This document shows, piece by piece, positions 1 through 5,734 of a DNA stretch of 7,998 nucleotides. Source of the stretch: Alphaproteobacteria bacterium. Lineage in GTDB: Bacteria; Pseudomonadota; Alphaproteobacteria; Thalassobaculales; Thalassobaculaceae. The notes below the pieces were generated by a model. The model made no database searches, was not told the DNA's origin, and saw nothing but the letters and a program-made list of their open reading frames with translations. Location of the stretch: NCBI GenBank assembly GCA_028822575.1, contig JAPKDN010000126.1, positions 1 through 7,998 on the forward strand, given 5' to 3'. A program made the position numbers and the translations under genes. How positions within the stretch are numbered: position 1 is the first letter of the stretch; each line of letters begins with the position of its first letter.

Positions 1-1
1 C

Positions 2-313
2 CCAAAGGTGACGCGGGAAAATCTCGACGCGATCCTCGGCAAGCTCACGGGGCTGGGTATCCCGGTCCTGTTCGCCGGCATGCGGGCGCCGCCGAACCTG
101 GGAGAGGAATACGGCGCGGAATACGAGGTGGTATTCAAGGGTCTCGCGGCGAAATACGACGTGGTTTTTTATCCGTTCTTTTTGGACGGTGTCGCTGGCG
201 ATCCGGGGCTTAATCAAAAAGATGGGATTCACCCGAACGCCAAGGGCGTGGCTGTTATCGTGACGCGTATTCTCCCGGCGGTGTATGAGGTCATGGCCCG
301 GATCGCCCGGTGA
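2..313 (+). CDS. TesA-like SGNH/GDSL arylesterase, C-terminal part (5' end outside window)
   Basis: This is the last ~103 codons of a GDSL/SGNH hydrolase; the frame is open from base 2, so the start and the catalytic Ser block lie upstream of the window. The visible part reads like the C-terminal half of bacterial arylesterase / acyl-CoA thioesterase I (TesA) proteins: GIPVLFAGMRAPPNLG, then YPFFLDGVAGDP, then DGIHPNAKG. The last is block V, whose Asp and His (DxxH) complete the Ser-His-Asp triad. The family hydrolyses esters or thioesters and is often periplasmic, but the signal-peptide region is not visible here. The TGA stop overlaps the GTG start of thpR (GTGA), so the two are probably co-transcribed and translationally coupled. 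The family assignment is firm; the substrate is unknown. Confidence 0.88.
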   Translation, partial: PKVTRENLDAILGKLTGLGIPVLFAGMRAPPNLGEEYGAEYEVVFKGLAAKYDVVFYPFFLDGVAGDPGLNQKDGIHPNAKGVAVIVTRILPAVYEVMARIAR

Positions 314-858
314 GACGGCTTTTCGTCGCGATCGAGATGCCCGAGACCGTGGCGGCGCAGCTCTCGAAGATGCTCTCTGGCATCCCGGACGCGCGTTGGG
401 TGGCTCCCGAGAACTTTCACCTCACACTTCGCTTTATTGGCGAAGTCGACGACCGCGTGGCCGACGAAATCGCCCGCGGGCTGTCGCGGCTTAGGGTGCC
501 GAGTTTTGATCTGGCGCTGGACGGTTTGGGTTATTTCGAGACCCGTGGGCGTTTGCGGGCGGTCTGGGTCGGCGTCCGAGCCGAGCCGGCCTTGGCGGCG
601 TTGCAACGCAAGGTCGAAAAGGAGGTCGTCGCGGCTGGGTTGCCGGTCGAGGGGCGCAAATTCAAGCCTCACATTACCTTGGCGCGATTTTCCAATACAC
701 CAGTGGCGGTGGCGGGTTCATTTTTGGCGGCGCACGGTGGTATACGATCCAACGTGTTCGCGGTGGAATCGATGGCGCTGTTTGAAAGCACGTTAGGCAG
801 TGGCGGGCCGACCTACCATACGGAGCTTGAAGTCCCTCTCATGCTCATGCCGGATTGA
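310..858 (+). CDS. thpR: RNA 2',3'-cyclic phosphodiesterase (2H phosphoesterase, LigT/ThpR family)
   Basis: A 182-residue protein of the usual length for ThpR/LigT. It carries both tandem HxTx signatures of the 2H phosphoesterase superfamily: HLTL at residues 37-40 (within NFHLTLRFIGEV) and HITL at 121-124 (within FKPHITLARF). The N terminus MRRLFVAIEMP is also typical. Known members hydrolyse RNA 2',3'-cyclic phosphate ends to 2'-phosphomonoesters and can ligate tRNA halves in vitro; the cellular role is unclear. The start is GTG at 310, inside the stop of the upstream esterase gene (GTGA overlap), which supports coupled translation and explains the lack of a need for a separate strong ribosome site. 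The frame is uninterrupted and the gene looks functional. Confidence 0.93.
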   Translation: MRRLFVAIEMPETVAAQLSKMLSGIPDARWVAPENFHLTLRFIGEVDDRVADEIARGLSRLRVPSFDLALDGLGYFETRGRLRAVWVGVRAEPALAALQRKVEKEVVAAGLPVEGRKFKPHITLARFSNTPVAVAGSFLAAHGGIRSNVFAVESMALFESTLGSGGPTYHTELEVPLMLMPD

Positions 859-916
859 GCGTCGGGCGCGTCGCCACCCCAAGTCCTAGCTCAAAGGTGA
901 TCGCGCCCGTGCCTTT

Positions 917-941
917 GGGGGCTGGAAACCCCGGCCCGGGG
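917..941 (+). other. Two mutually exclusive GC hairpins between thpR and the DUF1194 remnant
   Basis: GGGG (917-920) can pair with CCCC (929-932) across an AACC-type loop, or CCCCG (929-933) can pair with CGGGG (937-941) with a 3-nt loop. The two structures share 929-932 and cannot form together. They lie 58-83 nt after the thpR stop and just upstream of the DUF1194 ATG. No T-run follows, so this is not a standard terminator. It may be a processing or pausing structure, or chance in GC-rich DNA. Confidence 0.25.
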
Positions 942-957
942 ATGCGACCTTGGCAGT

Positions 958-1638
958 ATGTGTGGCGCTTGGCTCCCGTTCCTGATCGTAGTATCAATCG
1001 CCTTCTGTGCCGGAGTGTCGTCGAGAAAGGCGCAGATCCCGGTGGACCTCGAACTCGTGCTGGCGGTGGATTGCTCGGCGAGCGTGGACAATCGTGAGTT
1101 TGAATTGCGAGTCAGGGGTATGGCGCGCGCGTCCCGTGACCCCAGCGTCGTTAAAGGCATTCGTGGTGGACCCTACCGAGCCATCGTGGTGGCCGTCGTG
1201 GAATGGGCAAGCACGGATTCCCAAATTGTCGATATCCCCTGGACGATCATCGACGGGCCCGAGGCCGCCAACCACACGGCCGCACTGCTCGACACCACGC
1301 CGAGGGCGATCCAGATTGGTGCCACGTCGATCTCAGGAGCCCTGCGATTTGCGGCAAGCCTGTTTGGAAACAATGGCTTCGACGGCGTGCGCCAGGTCAT
1401 TGACCTTTCCTAAGACGGACGCAACAACCAGGGTGCCGAGGTAAAGGTCATAAGGGACGACGTCACTAGCCGGGGCATCACCATCAATGGGCTGACGATT
1501 CTGAACGAACACCCGACCCCCAATTATTATTTCAAACAAAATATTAGTCGCAGAGTGGTTTGGTTCGTTGAGATATCCAACGGTTACAAAGCGCACTCTG
1601 GCGCTTTCCCGCGAAAACGGATCAAGGAAGTCACCAAT
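958..1638 (+). pseudogene. Decayed DUF1194 (von Willebrand factor A-like) protein gene
   Basis: The first 151 codons encode a possible signal peptide (hydrophobic residues about 5-20, MCGAWLPFLIVVSIAFCAG) followed by a DUF1194 domain: VDLELVLAVDCSASVD contains the DxSxS metal-site motif at residues 38-42, and GATSISGALRFAASL is the expected downstream block. A TAA at 1411-1413 then interrupts the family motif 'VID(V/L)SGDGxNN' exactly at the first Gly: ...VIDLS-stop-DGRNNQGAE. Translation in the same frame continues with clear homology (GITINGLTILNEHPTPN, 1474-1524) and a weakening C-terminal match (AFPRKRIKEVTN) to about 1638. Between these the usual spacer before the YY.N segment looks shortened, so there is probably further damage. 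The truncated product would lack a third of the fold. The 3' end is convergent with the deacetylase gene. Homology limits are by eye. Confidence 0.8.
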
Positions 1639-1740
1639 GTTCCAATCATCGAAGTCTTCGCGCCGAGCCGGGGAGCGCGACTGACGTCGGTTTGGCCTTG
1701 GCAAGATGACAGGGCCGCGACTTCGATAGATAGGCCACTT

Positions 1741-2787
1741 TTAACGGGCCGACTCGAAGCCTTCGAGAACGGCCACGAGATTGGCGCCAAGGCTGTCGGA
1801 AATGTAGCCACCCTCCTGCACCAACAGTGTCGGTGAACGGGACCCGCCGAGCGCCGCTCCGATGCGACGGAATCCATCCGTTGTGATCGATAGGAAAGCC
1901 AACGGGTCATCCTTCGAGGCATCTAGGCCTAACGCGATGACCAATACGTCGGGATTGTATTGTCGTATCGCATCGATCGCGATCCCGAGAGCCACCAAAT
2001 AGTCATCGTCGCCGGTGCCGAAGGGCAGCGGATGATTGTGGTTGAAGCCGACACCAACGCCGACGCCCTTCTCGTTCTTGTAGCCGGCATAGAAAGGGTA
2101 ATAGGAGCTTGGGTCGCCATGCAATGACACGGTGAGCACATCGGCGCGCTCATAGAAAATTCCTTGGGTTCCGTTGCCATGATGGACGTCGACGTCCAGA
2201 ATCGCTACCCGTTGCGTGCCTTTATCCAGGCAAAGTTGGGCGGCGATCGCGGAATTATTCAGGAAACAGAACCCACCGGCTTGATCGCCAAAGGCATGGT
2301 GCCCCGGGGGGCGGCATAGTGCGTAGGCGTGGGCGCCGGCGTCGCCGGCGTCGCGCTGGTCCATCAGGAATTGAGCAGCACTTACCGCGACATTGGCGGA
2401 GGCTTGGACGCCTTCCCAGGTGCTGGGACCGATTGGGCAAGCGGTGTCCGCTTGGTAGTGCCCGGCCAAGGCCACTGTCGCGACCGGCGCCGCACTCATG
2501 TTGCGGCCTGGATGCACGTTAGGAATGATCTCTCGACCGGGATTGGGAAGCGCGCTCCACAACTCCCATGCTTGTTCCAGAAAGGTCAAATACCCGGCAT
2601 CATGGACCGCGCGAACGGGCGCCAGTCCGTGGCGATCCGCCGCGATCATCTCGTGTCCTGCTTGCTCGGCTGCAAGTTGCAGGATCTCGGCGCGCCTGGG
2701 CTCTTCCGGACATTGCATGACCTGGCCTCGGGCAATGAAGTTGTTGGGCGAATGACGGACATGGTCCGGACAGTGATAAACTCGCAT
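1741..2787 (-). CDS. Acetylpolyamine amidohydrolase / class II histone deacetylase-family protein
   Basis: A 348-residue arginase/deacetylase-fold zinc hydrolase. Family motifs in order: VHDAGYLTFLE (61-71), CRPPGHHA (158-165) with the catalytic His pair H163/H164, GGFCFLNN (171-178), ILDVDVHHGNGTQ (196-208) with zinc ligands D200 and H202, LGLDASKDDP (286-295) with the third ligand D289, and QEGGY (324-328) with the catalytic Tyr328. All expected catalytic residues are present. The sequence style (MRVYHCPDH start, HGLAPVRAVHDAGYL, IFYERADVLTVSLHGDP) is closest in memory to acetylpolyamine amidohydrolases of the Mycoplana type, so acetylated polyamines or related amines are likely substrates; this is inference. 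The start was placed at ATG 2787 because AGGA lies 9-10 nt upstream and homology begins there; an upstream extension to 2865 reads into the NnrU remnant. The upstream nnrU-like gene ends 11 nt before this start. Confidence 0.9.
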   Translation of the reverse strand: MRVYHCPDHVRHSPNNFIARGQVMQCPEEPRRAEILQLAAEQAGHEMIAADRHGLAPVRAVHDAGYLTFLEQAWELWSALPNPGREIIPNVHPGRNMSAAPVATVALAGHYQADTACPIGPSTWEGVQASANVAVSAAQFLMDQRDAGDAGAHAYALCRPPGHHAFGDQAGGFCFLNNSAIAAQLCLDKGTQRVAILDVDVHHGNGTQGIFYERADVLTVSLHGDPSSYYPFYAGYKNEKGVGVGVGFNHNHPLPFGTGDDDYLVALGIAIDAIRQYNPDVLVIALGLDASKDDPLAFLSITTDGFRRIGAALGGSRSPTLLVQEGGYISDSLGANLVAVLEGFESAR

Positions 2788-2798
2788 GGGGGACGTTC

Positions 2799-3480
2799 CT
2801 AAAAAGCATGTAACGCCGGCGACACGCCGATAAGAAAGGCGTGAGCGAATCACAAAACCGCCCACATTAACAGAGCCCTGAGGATACGCGGTAATCCGAT
2901 GCTAGGCCAATGAAGTCGGATTCGACCTTTTGTGATGGCAAGGGATGAAACCACCGAGGTCTATAATTCGAAATGTCCCAAGGCCGCGCCCAACCTGGCC
3001 CGCTTTTGAACGTCGATTGCGGACATGCCGCCAAAACGTGAAACCGCGGGTCCGCTAAATAATAGTACTCCGGCGATATTTCCATTGGCAGCTAGATGCG
3101 ACAAAACCCAGAGACCGATCTCTCAGAAGACTGGGTGTCTAATGACCGTGATCATCCCGCGCGCGACCTTAGGATCATCACCTAGCGTTTCTTCTTGGCG
3201 AACCGCGGTTGGGTTCGCCCCTGTATAGCCGCAAACCAAAAGAATTGAGGAGATGGGCAGCGCCAGGTTCGGCATCTAGGCATTCCAATCCGCTTGCAGC
3301 CAGATCTTTATGAGGGGAGCTGCCCTTTAGGCTAGCAGCATCTTGATAAAACCGCAGGCGGCCACGAGCGAGTGAATACTCTTGAATGGAGCCCCCCCGA
3401 TCGGCCGAGCGTATTGTGGGTAACCCAAGAAGGGAATGCCCGCCAACGAACGAGATGACGGCAAGGAAAGTGCTTCCATC
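2799..3480 (-). pseudogene. Decayed NnrU-family membrane protein gene
   Basis: Reading the minus strand through its stops gives an almost complete NnrU-family protein. The order is FLAVISFVGGHSLLGLPTIR (3471-3412), FKSIHSLVAACGFI, RAAPLIKIWLQADW, LPISSILLVCGYTG, NPTAVRQEETLG, ARGMITVIRHPVF, GLWVLSHLAANG, AGVLLFSGPAV, DVQKRARLGAAL, FAHAFLIGVSP, with the natural end at TAG 2801-2799. All from about 3392 down to 2799 lie in one frame, broken by TAA 3329-3327, TAG 3278-3276, TGA 3125-3123, TAG 2963-2961 and TGA 2852-2850. Both TGAs sit where the family usually has Trp, so each may be a single TGG to TGA change. The N-terminal part is in another frame and joins at a run of seven G (plus-strand C7, 3392-3398), fitting a one-base insertion. 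NnrU-like proteins are multi-span inner-membrane proteins first linked to denitrification; their biochemical role is poorly known. The original start is not resolved. Confidence 0.85.
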
Positions 3481-3541
3481 GTCCCGGTCGTAAATTTAAG
3501 GCCCTAGACGCCCAAATCCGGGGTTTAATCTTGCTCTGGCG

Positions 3542-3570
3542 TTGACGTAGCCAAGCTTTACAAGCATATG
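3542..3570 (+). promoter_or_regulatory. Possible promoter of the DUF3253 gene
   Basis: TTGACG at 3542-3547 followed after 17 nt by CATATG at 3565-3570 resembles a sigma-70 type promoter with a good -35 and a poor -10. It would start transcription within a few bases of the ATG at 3579, giving an almost leaderless mRNA, which would fit the absence of any Shine-Dalgarno sequence before that ATG. Leaderless mRNAs are known in alphaproteobacteria, but this assignment is a weak inference. Confidence 0.3.
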
Positions 3571-3578
3571 GTCGCGCC

Positions 3579-3920
3579 ATGACCAAAATGAAGACAGATC
3601 AAGACACCCTCAAGGCTACCATTCGGCTAATGCTGGATGAAGCTGGCATGGGAAAATCCATTGCACCAACGGCGATTGCCAAGCGCGCGGGCGGCGACCC
3701 GACCAAAACATCCGCGTGGCGGCCGCTGCTGCGCAATGTGGGGCGGGCAGCCGCGATGCTGCAAGCTTCGGGAGAGCTTTTGGCGCTGCGTAAGGGCAAT
3801 CCGGTGGATATTAAAGAGGCCAAGGGTATTTTACGCTATACTTTGCCCCCAGTGGAGGATCCACAGGATGAACCCGCCGCTGTGAGCCCAGGCATCGAAG
3901 ATCCATCCTCCACTGAATAG
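3579..3920 (+). CDS. DUF3253 domain-containing protein
   Basis: A 113-residue cytoplasmic protein. Residues about 10-87 match the small DUF3253 family: an N-terminal helix (TLKATIRLMLDEAG), GKSIAPTAIAKRAGG (25-39), WRPLLRNVGRAAAMLQASG (47-65) and RKGNPVDIKEAKGILRY (71-87). The pattern suggests a winged-helix-like fold, with the strand-turn 'KGxPVD' as the wing; the function is unknown. A short acidic, Pro-rich tail (VEDPQDEPAAVSPGIEDP) follows. The first ATG at 3579 and a second at 3588 are both possible; neither has a visible Shine-Dalgarno. The gene is divergent from the NnrU remnant and convergent with folD, with only 6 nt between the stop codons. The frame is intact. Confidence 0.78.
   Translation: MTKMKTDQDTLKATIRLMLDEAGMGKSIAPTAIAKRAGGDPTKTSAWRPLLRNVGRAAAMLQASGELLALRKGNPVDIKEAKGILRYTLPPVEDPQDEPAAVSPGIEDPSSTE
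3850..3915. repeat. Perfect 11-bp inverted repeat spanning the 3' end of the DUF3253 gene
   Basis: CAGTGGAGGAT (3850-3860) and ATCCTCCACTG (3905-3915) are exact reverse complements with 44 nt between them, and the gap holds a nested pair CACAG (3862-3866) / CTGTG (3880-3884). The element sits between convergent genes, within the last codons of DUF3253 and 12 nt past the folD stop on the other strand. No T-run follows on either strand, so it is not a standard intrinsic terminator, but it could fold at both mRNA 3' ends. Confidence 0.5.
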
Positions 3921-3926
3921 CTGGCT

Positions 3927-4823
3927 CTAGATCTCGGGCACATCCCAACCGCGGCGCCGGCACGCGGCCTCCACCGTATTGCGCAACAGAACTGCGATCG
4001 TCATGGGGCCGACACCGCCCGGTACTGGCGTGATCGCACTGGCGACTGCCTTGGCTTCGTTGAAGGCGACATCGCCGACCAGGCGCATCTTGCCCTCTCC
4101 GCGCTCCGGCGCCGGAATACGGTTAATGCCAACATCGATGACGACGGCACTCTGGCCAATCCAATCACCCTTGATCATCTCAGGTCGACCGACCGCCGCG
4201 ACCAGGATATCCGCGCTCCGACAGACCGCCGGTAGATCCTTTGTACGGGAGTGCGCGATTGTCACGGTGCAGCTCTCGCGGGTCAGAAGCGCAGCCATTG
4301 GTTTGCCAACGATGTTAGAGCGTCCGACAACCACCGCGTTCTTACCGGAAAGATCTCCAAGGCGTTCCTTAAGCATTAAAAGACAGCCCATTGGCGTGCA
4401 GGGTACCAAGGCATCACCGCCGGTGGCCAGTCTTCCGGCGTTGATGACGTGAAAGCCATCAACGTCCTTGGCCGGATCGATGGCGTCGAGCACTGCTTGT
4501 GGGTCCACGTGATCGGGCAGCGGGAGCTGAACCAGGATGCCGTCGACATCTTCATCAGCGTTTAGGTCGACTATCAGCTTCAACAAAGTGTCCTGGCCAG
4601 TTTCCGCCGACAACTTATGCGTGATCGAACGCATCCCGCATTCGGCTGTCTGTGTGCCCTTGTTTCGGACATAAACCTCGCTCGCGGCGTCTTCGCCCAC
4701 CAGTACAACCGCGAGGCCTGGCGCCGTGCCGTGGGCGGTTTGTAGGACCGTAACGGCTTTGCTGACCCGTCCTCTCAGACTGGCCGCAAAGGCCTTGCCG
4801 TCGATAATTTCCGCGTCCGCCAT
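3927..4823 (-). CDS. folD: Bifunctional 5,10-methylenetetrahydrofolate dehydrogenase / methenyltetrahydrofolate cyclohydrolase
   Basis: A full-length (298-residue) FolD. It interconverts 5,10-methylene-THF, 5,10-methenyl-THF and 10-formyl-THF using NADP, feeding purine and formyl-Met synthesis in the cytoplasm. Visible signatures: SEVYVRNKG (48-56) with the catalytic Lys55 and Tyr51, [10 protein letters not shown] (94-103) with Gln99, KDVDGFH (119-125) with Asp122, the Rossmann cofactor segment [11 protein letters not shown] (165-175), and PGGVGPMT (268-275). The ATG at 4823 has GAGG five nt upstream (GAGGAAAGCATG). It lies downstream of yggT and the broken DUF167 gene on the same strand, matching a gene order I associate with alphaproteobacteria, so it was probably the last gene of that operon. 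The frame is intact and all catalytic residues are present. Confidence 0.97.
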   Translation of the reverse strand: MADAEIIDGKAFAASLRGRVSKAVTVLQTAHGTAPGLAVVLVGEDAASEVYVRNKGTQTAECGMRSITHKLSAETGQDTLLKLIVDLNADEDVDGILVQLPLPDHVDPQAVLDAIDPAKDVDGFHVINAGRLATGGDALVPCTPMGCLLMLKERLGDLSGKNAVVVGRSNIVGKPMAALLTRESCTVTIAHSRTKDLPAVCRSADILVAAVGRPEMIKGDWIGQSAVVIDVGINRIPAPERGEGKMRLVGDVAFNEAKAVASAITPVPGGVGPMTIAVLLRNTVEAACRRRGWDVPEI

Positions 4824-4850
4824 GCTTTCCTCACGTCATCTCGTTGCGCC

Positions 4851-5150
4851 GACCATCCAGCCTGTTTCCTCGTTAACGCGGTGGTGTCACCCGTAACCAG
4901 AAAGATTTTGCATAGACTTTTTTAGCCCGTTATCAACTGTATTGATGATACTGCGACCCGACATTCCTTGGCGAGCATGTGTAGCAAGGCTTTGTTCGCG
5001 ACACCATCTTCCGGCACGGCGATGACGGTGGCCGTCAACCGACGAAGCGACGCCGCTTTTGTCTGCCAGCCCCCTAATTTTATTCTTTGATGCGCCAGAT
5101 ATCAGACGGAGCCCTGCCTTCACACCCTTGGGTGCATCTTCGAACGGCAT
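4851..5150 (-). pseudogene. Decayed DUF167 (YggU-family) gene with a frameshift and a stop
   Basis: The reading from ATG 5150 gives a normal DUF167 N terminus (GLRLISGASKNKIRGLADKS). After about 5040 that frame becomes nonsense, but the next frame restores the family: LTATVIAVPEDGVANKALL (from 5038), HMLAKECRVAV, SSIQLITG. The frame change needs one extra base, or two lost, near 5036-5060. In the restored frame a TAA at 4924-4922 replaces the residue after ITG, where the family reads about 'SGxxSRxK'; homology then resumes as KSLCKIFLVTGDTTAL until about 4860. A complete protein therefore cannot be made. DUF167 is a small conserved protein of unknown function. The ATG is 4 nt past the yggT stop, and folD follows, so this was the middle gene of a three-gene unit. 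The 3' limit is approximate because the original stop is not identifiable. Confidence 0.85.
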
Positions 5151-5154
5151 GGCT

Positions 5155-5445
5155 CTAACCGAACATCCTCACGAGATCGACAACGACAAAATCTCTGATA
5201 AAGATAAGGAGGAGAACCAAAAGGATCGGCGAGATATCAATGCCGCCAAAATTGGGCACGAACCGTCGGATTGGCCGCAAGGGAGGTTCGGTGGCCTTGA
5301 ACAGAAAATTCATCACCAAATAGACGAAACGGTTCTGGGTATTAATGACGCCGAAATTGATCAACCACCCCAAGATTACAAAAATGAATAGGCACCAGAT
5401 ATAGAGGGTGATAACCGTTTCAAGCAGATTGGCAATGGCAAACAT
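5155..5445 (-). CDS. YggT family integral membrane protein
   Basis: A 96-residue inner-membrane protein of the YggT family. Two hydrophobic segments are visible, about residues 7-30 (LLETVITLYIWCLFIFVILG) and 73-93 (PILLVLLLIFIRDFVVV), separated by the hallmark loop ATEPPLRPIRRFVPNFGG and GIDISPI (about 51-74). This single-repeat length is common in alphaproteobacteria, whereas enterobacterial YggT has two repeats. The role is not established; homologues have been linked to osmotic tolerance and cell-envelope functions. The ATG at 5445 is preferred over an in-frame TTG at 5451 because GGAGAG sits 9 nt before the ATG but only 3 nt before the TTG. The gene starts the yggT - DUF167 - folD unit and its stop is 4 nt from the DUF167 ATG. 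Confidence 0.9.
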   Translation of the reverse strand: MFAIANLLETVITLYIWCLFIFVILGWLINFGVINTQNRFVYLVMNFLFKATEPPLRPIRRFVPNFGGIDISPILLVLLLIFIRDFVVVDLVRMFG

Positions 5446-5487
5446 TAGCAATATCTCTCCGGTGCGCAGTGTTTGGGAAACGTACCG

Positions 5488-5697
5488 TTAGCGAAGCTGC
5501 TCGGCAAGCGTCTGTGCCGAGATAGGGTCATCGGTCCGCGCGTGCAAGTGCGATATTGGCACGAGGGCGCCAATCTCGACGGAAAGCGTATGGCCCCTAA
5601 ATGTAACGATCGAAATGCGGCGGATGGCGTCACGAAGGTACTTTTTTCTAAGGTGTTCGCAAGGGCCGGGGCGAGGGGGCGGCACGGTCGGGTACAT
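5488..5697 (-). CDS. Unassigned small ORF between the Rieske gene and yggT
   Basis: A 69-codon ORF begins at ATG 5697 and ends at TAA 5490-5488, lying 37 nt after the Rieske stop and 42 nt before the yggT start on the same strand. I do not recognise the family. The part LRDAIRRISIVTFRGHTLSV and EIGALVPISHLHARTDDP (about residues 21-58) has protein-like composition and codons with G/C-rich third positions similar to the neighbours, while the first 15 residues are Pro-rich and less convincing. No Shine-Dalgarno sequence is seen. Given the decay nearby, it could also be the surviving 3' part of a larger lost gene, or non-coding. Confidence 0.3.
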   Translation of the reverse strand: MYPTVPPPRPGPCEHLRKKYLRDAIRRISIVTFRGHTLSVEIGALVPISHLHARTDDPISAQTLAEQLR

Positions 5698-5734
5698 CGA
5701 CCAACAGTGCACAATGCCAAAAGCTGATGTGGAT

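Noticed and set aside
229..672. 147-codon minus-strand ORF opposite thpR
   Set aside because: It is antisense to thpR, which has both catalytic motifs, and its Arg-rich composition is typical of shadow frames.
2823..2843. CACGCC-N9-GGCGTG dyad upstream of the deacetylase, resembling an operator
   Set aside because: It lies wholly inside the decayed C-terminal codons of nnrU (AHAFLIGVS), so it is more simply explained as former coding sequence; no partner promoter was visible.
2788..2865. 26-codon N-terminal extension of the deacetylase
   Set aside because: It overlaps the end of the NnrU remnant in another frame, precedes the Shine-Dalgarno AGGA, and family homology begins at the ATG at 2787.
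2850..3125. TGA read as Trp (recoded stops) to rescue the NnrU frame
   Set aside because: TAA and TAG stops and a frameshift also interrupt the gene, and TGA serves as the normal stop of the esterase and thpR genes.
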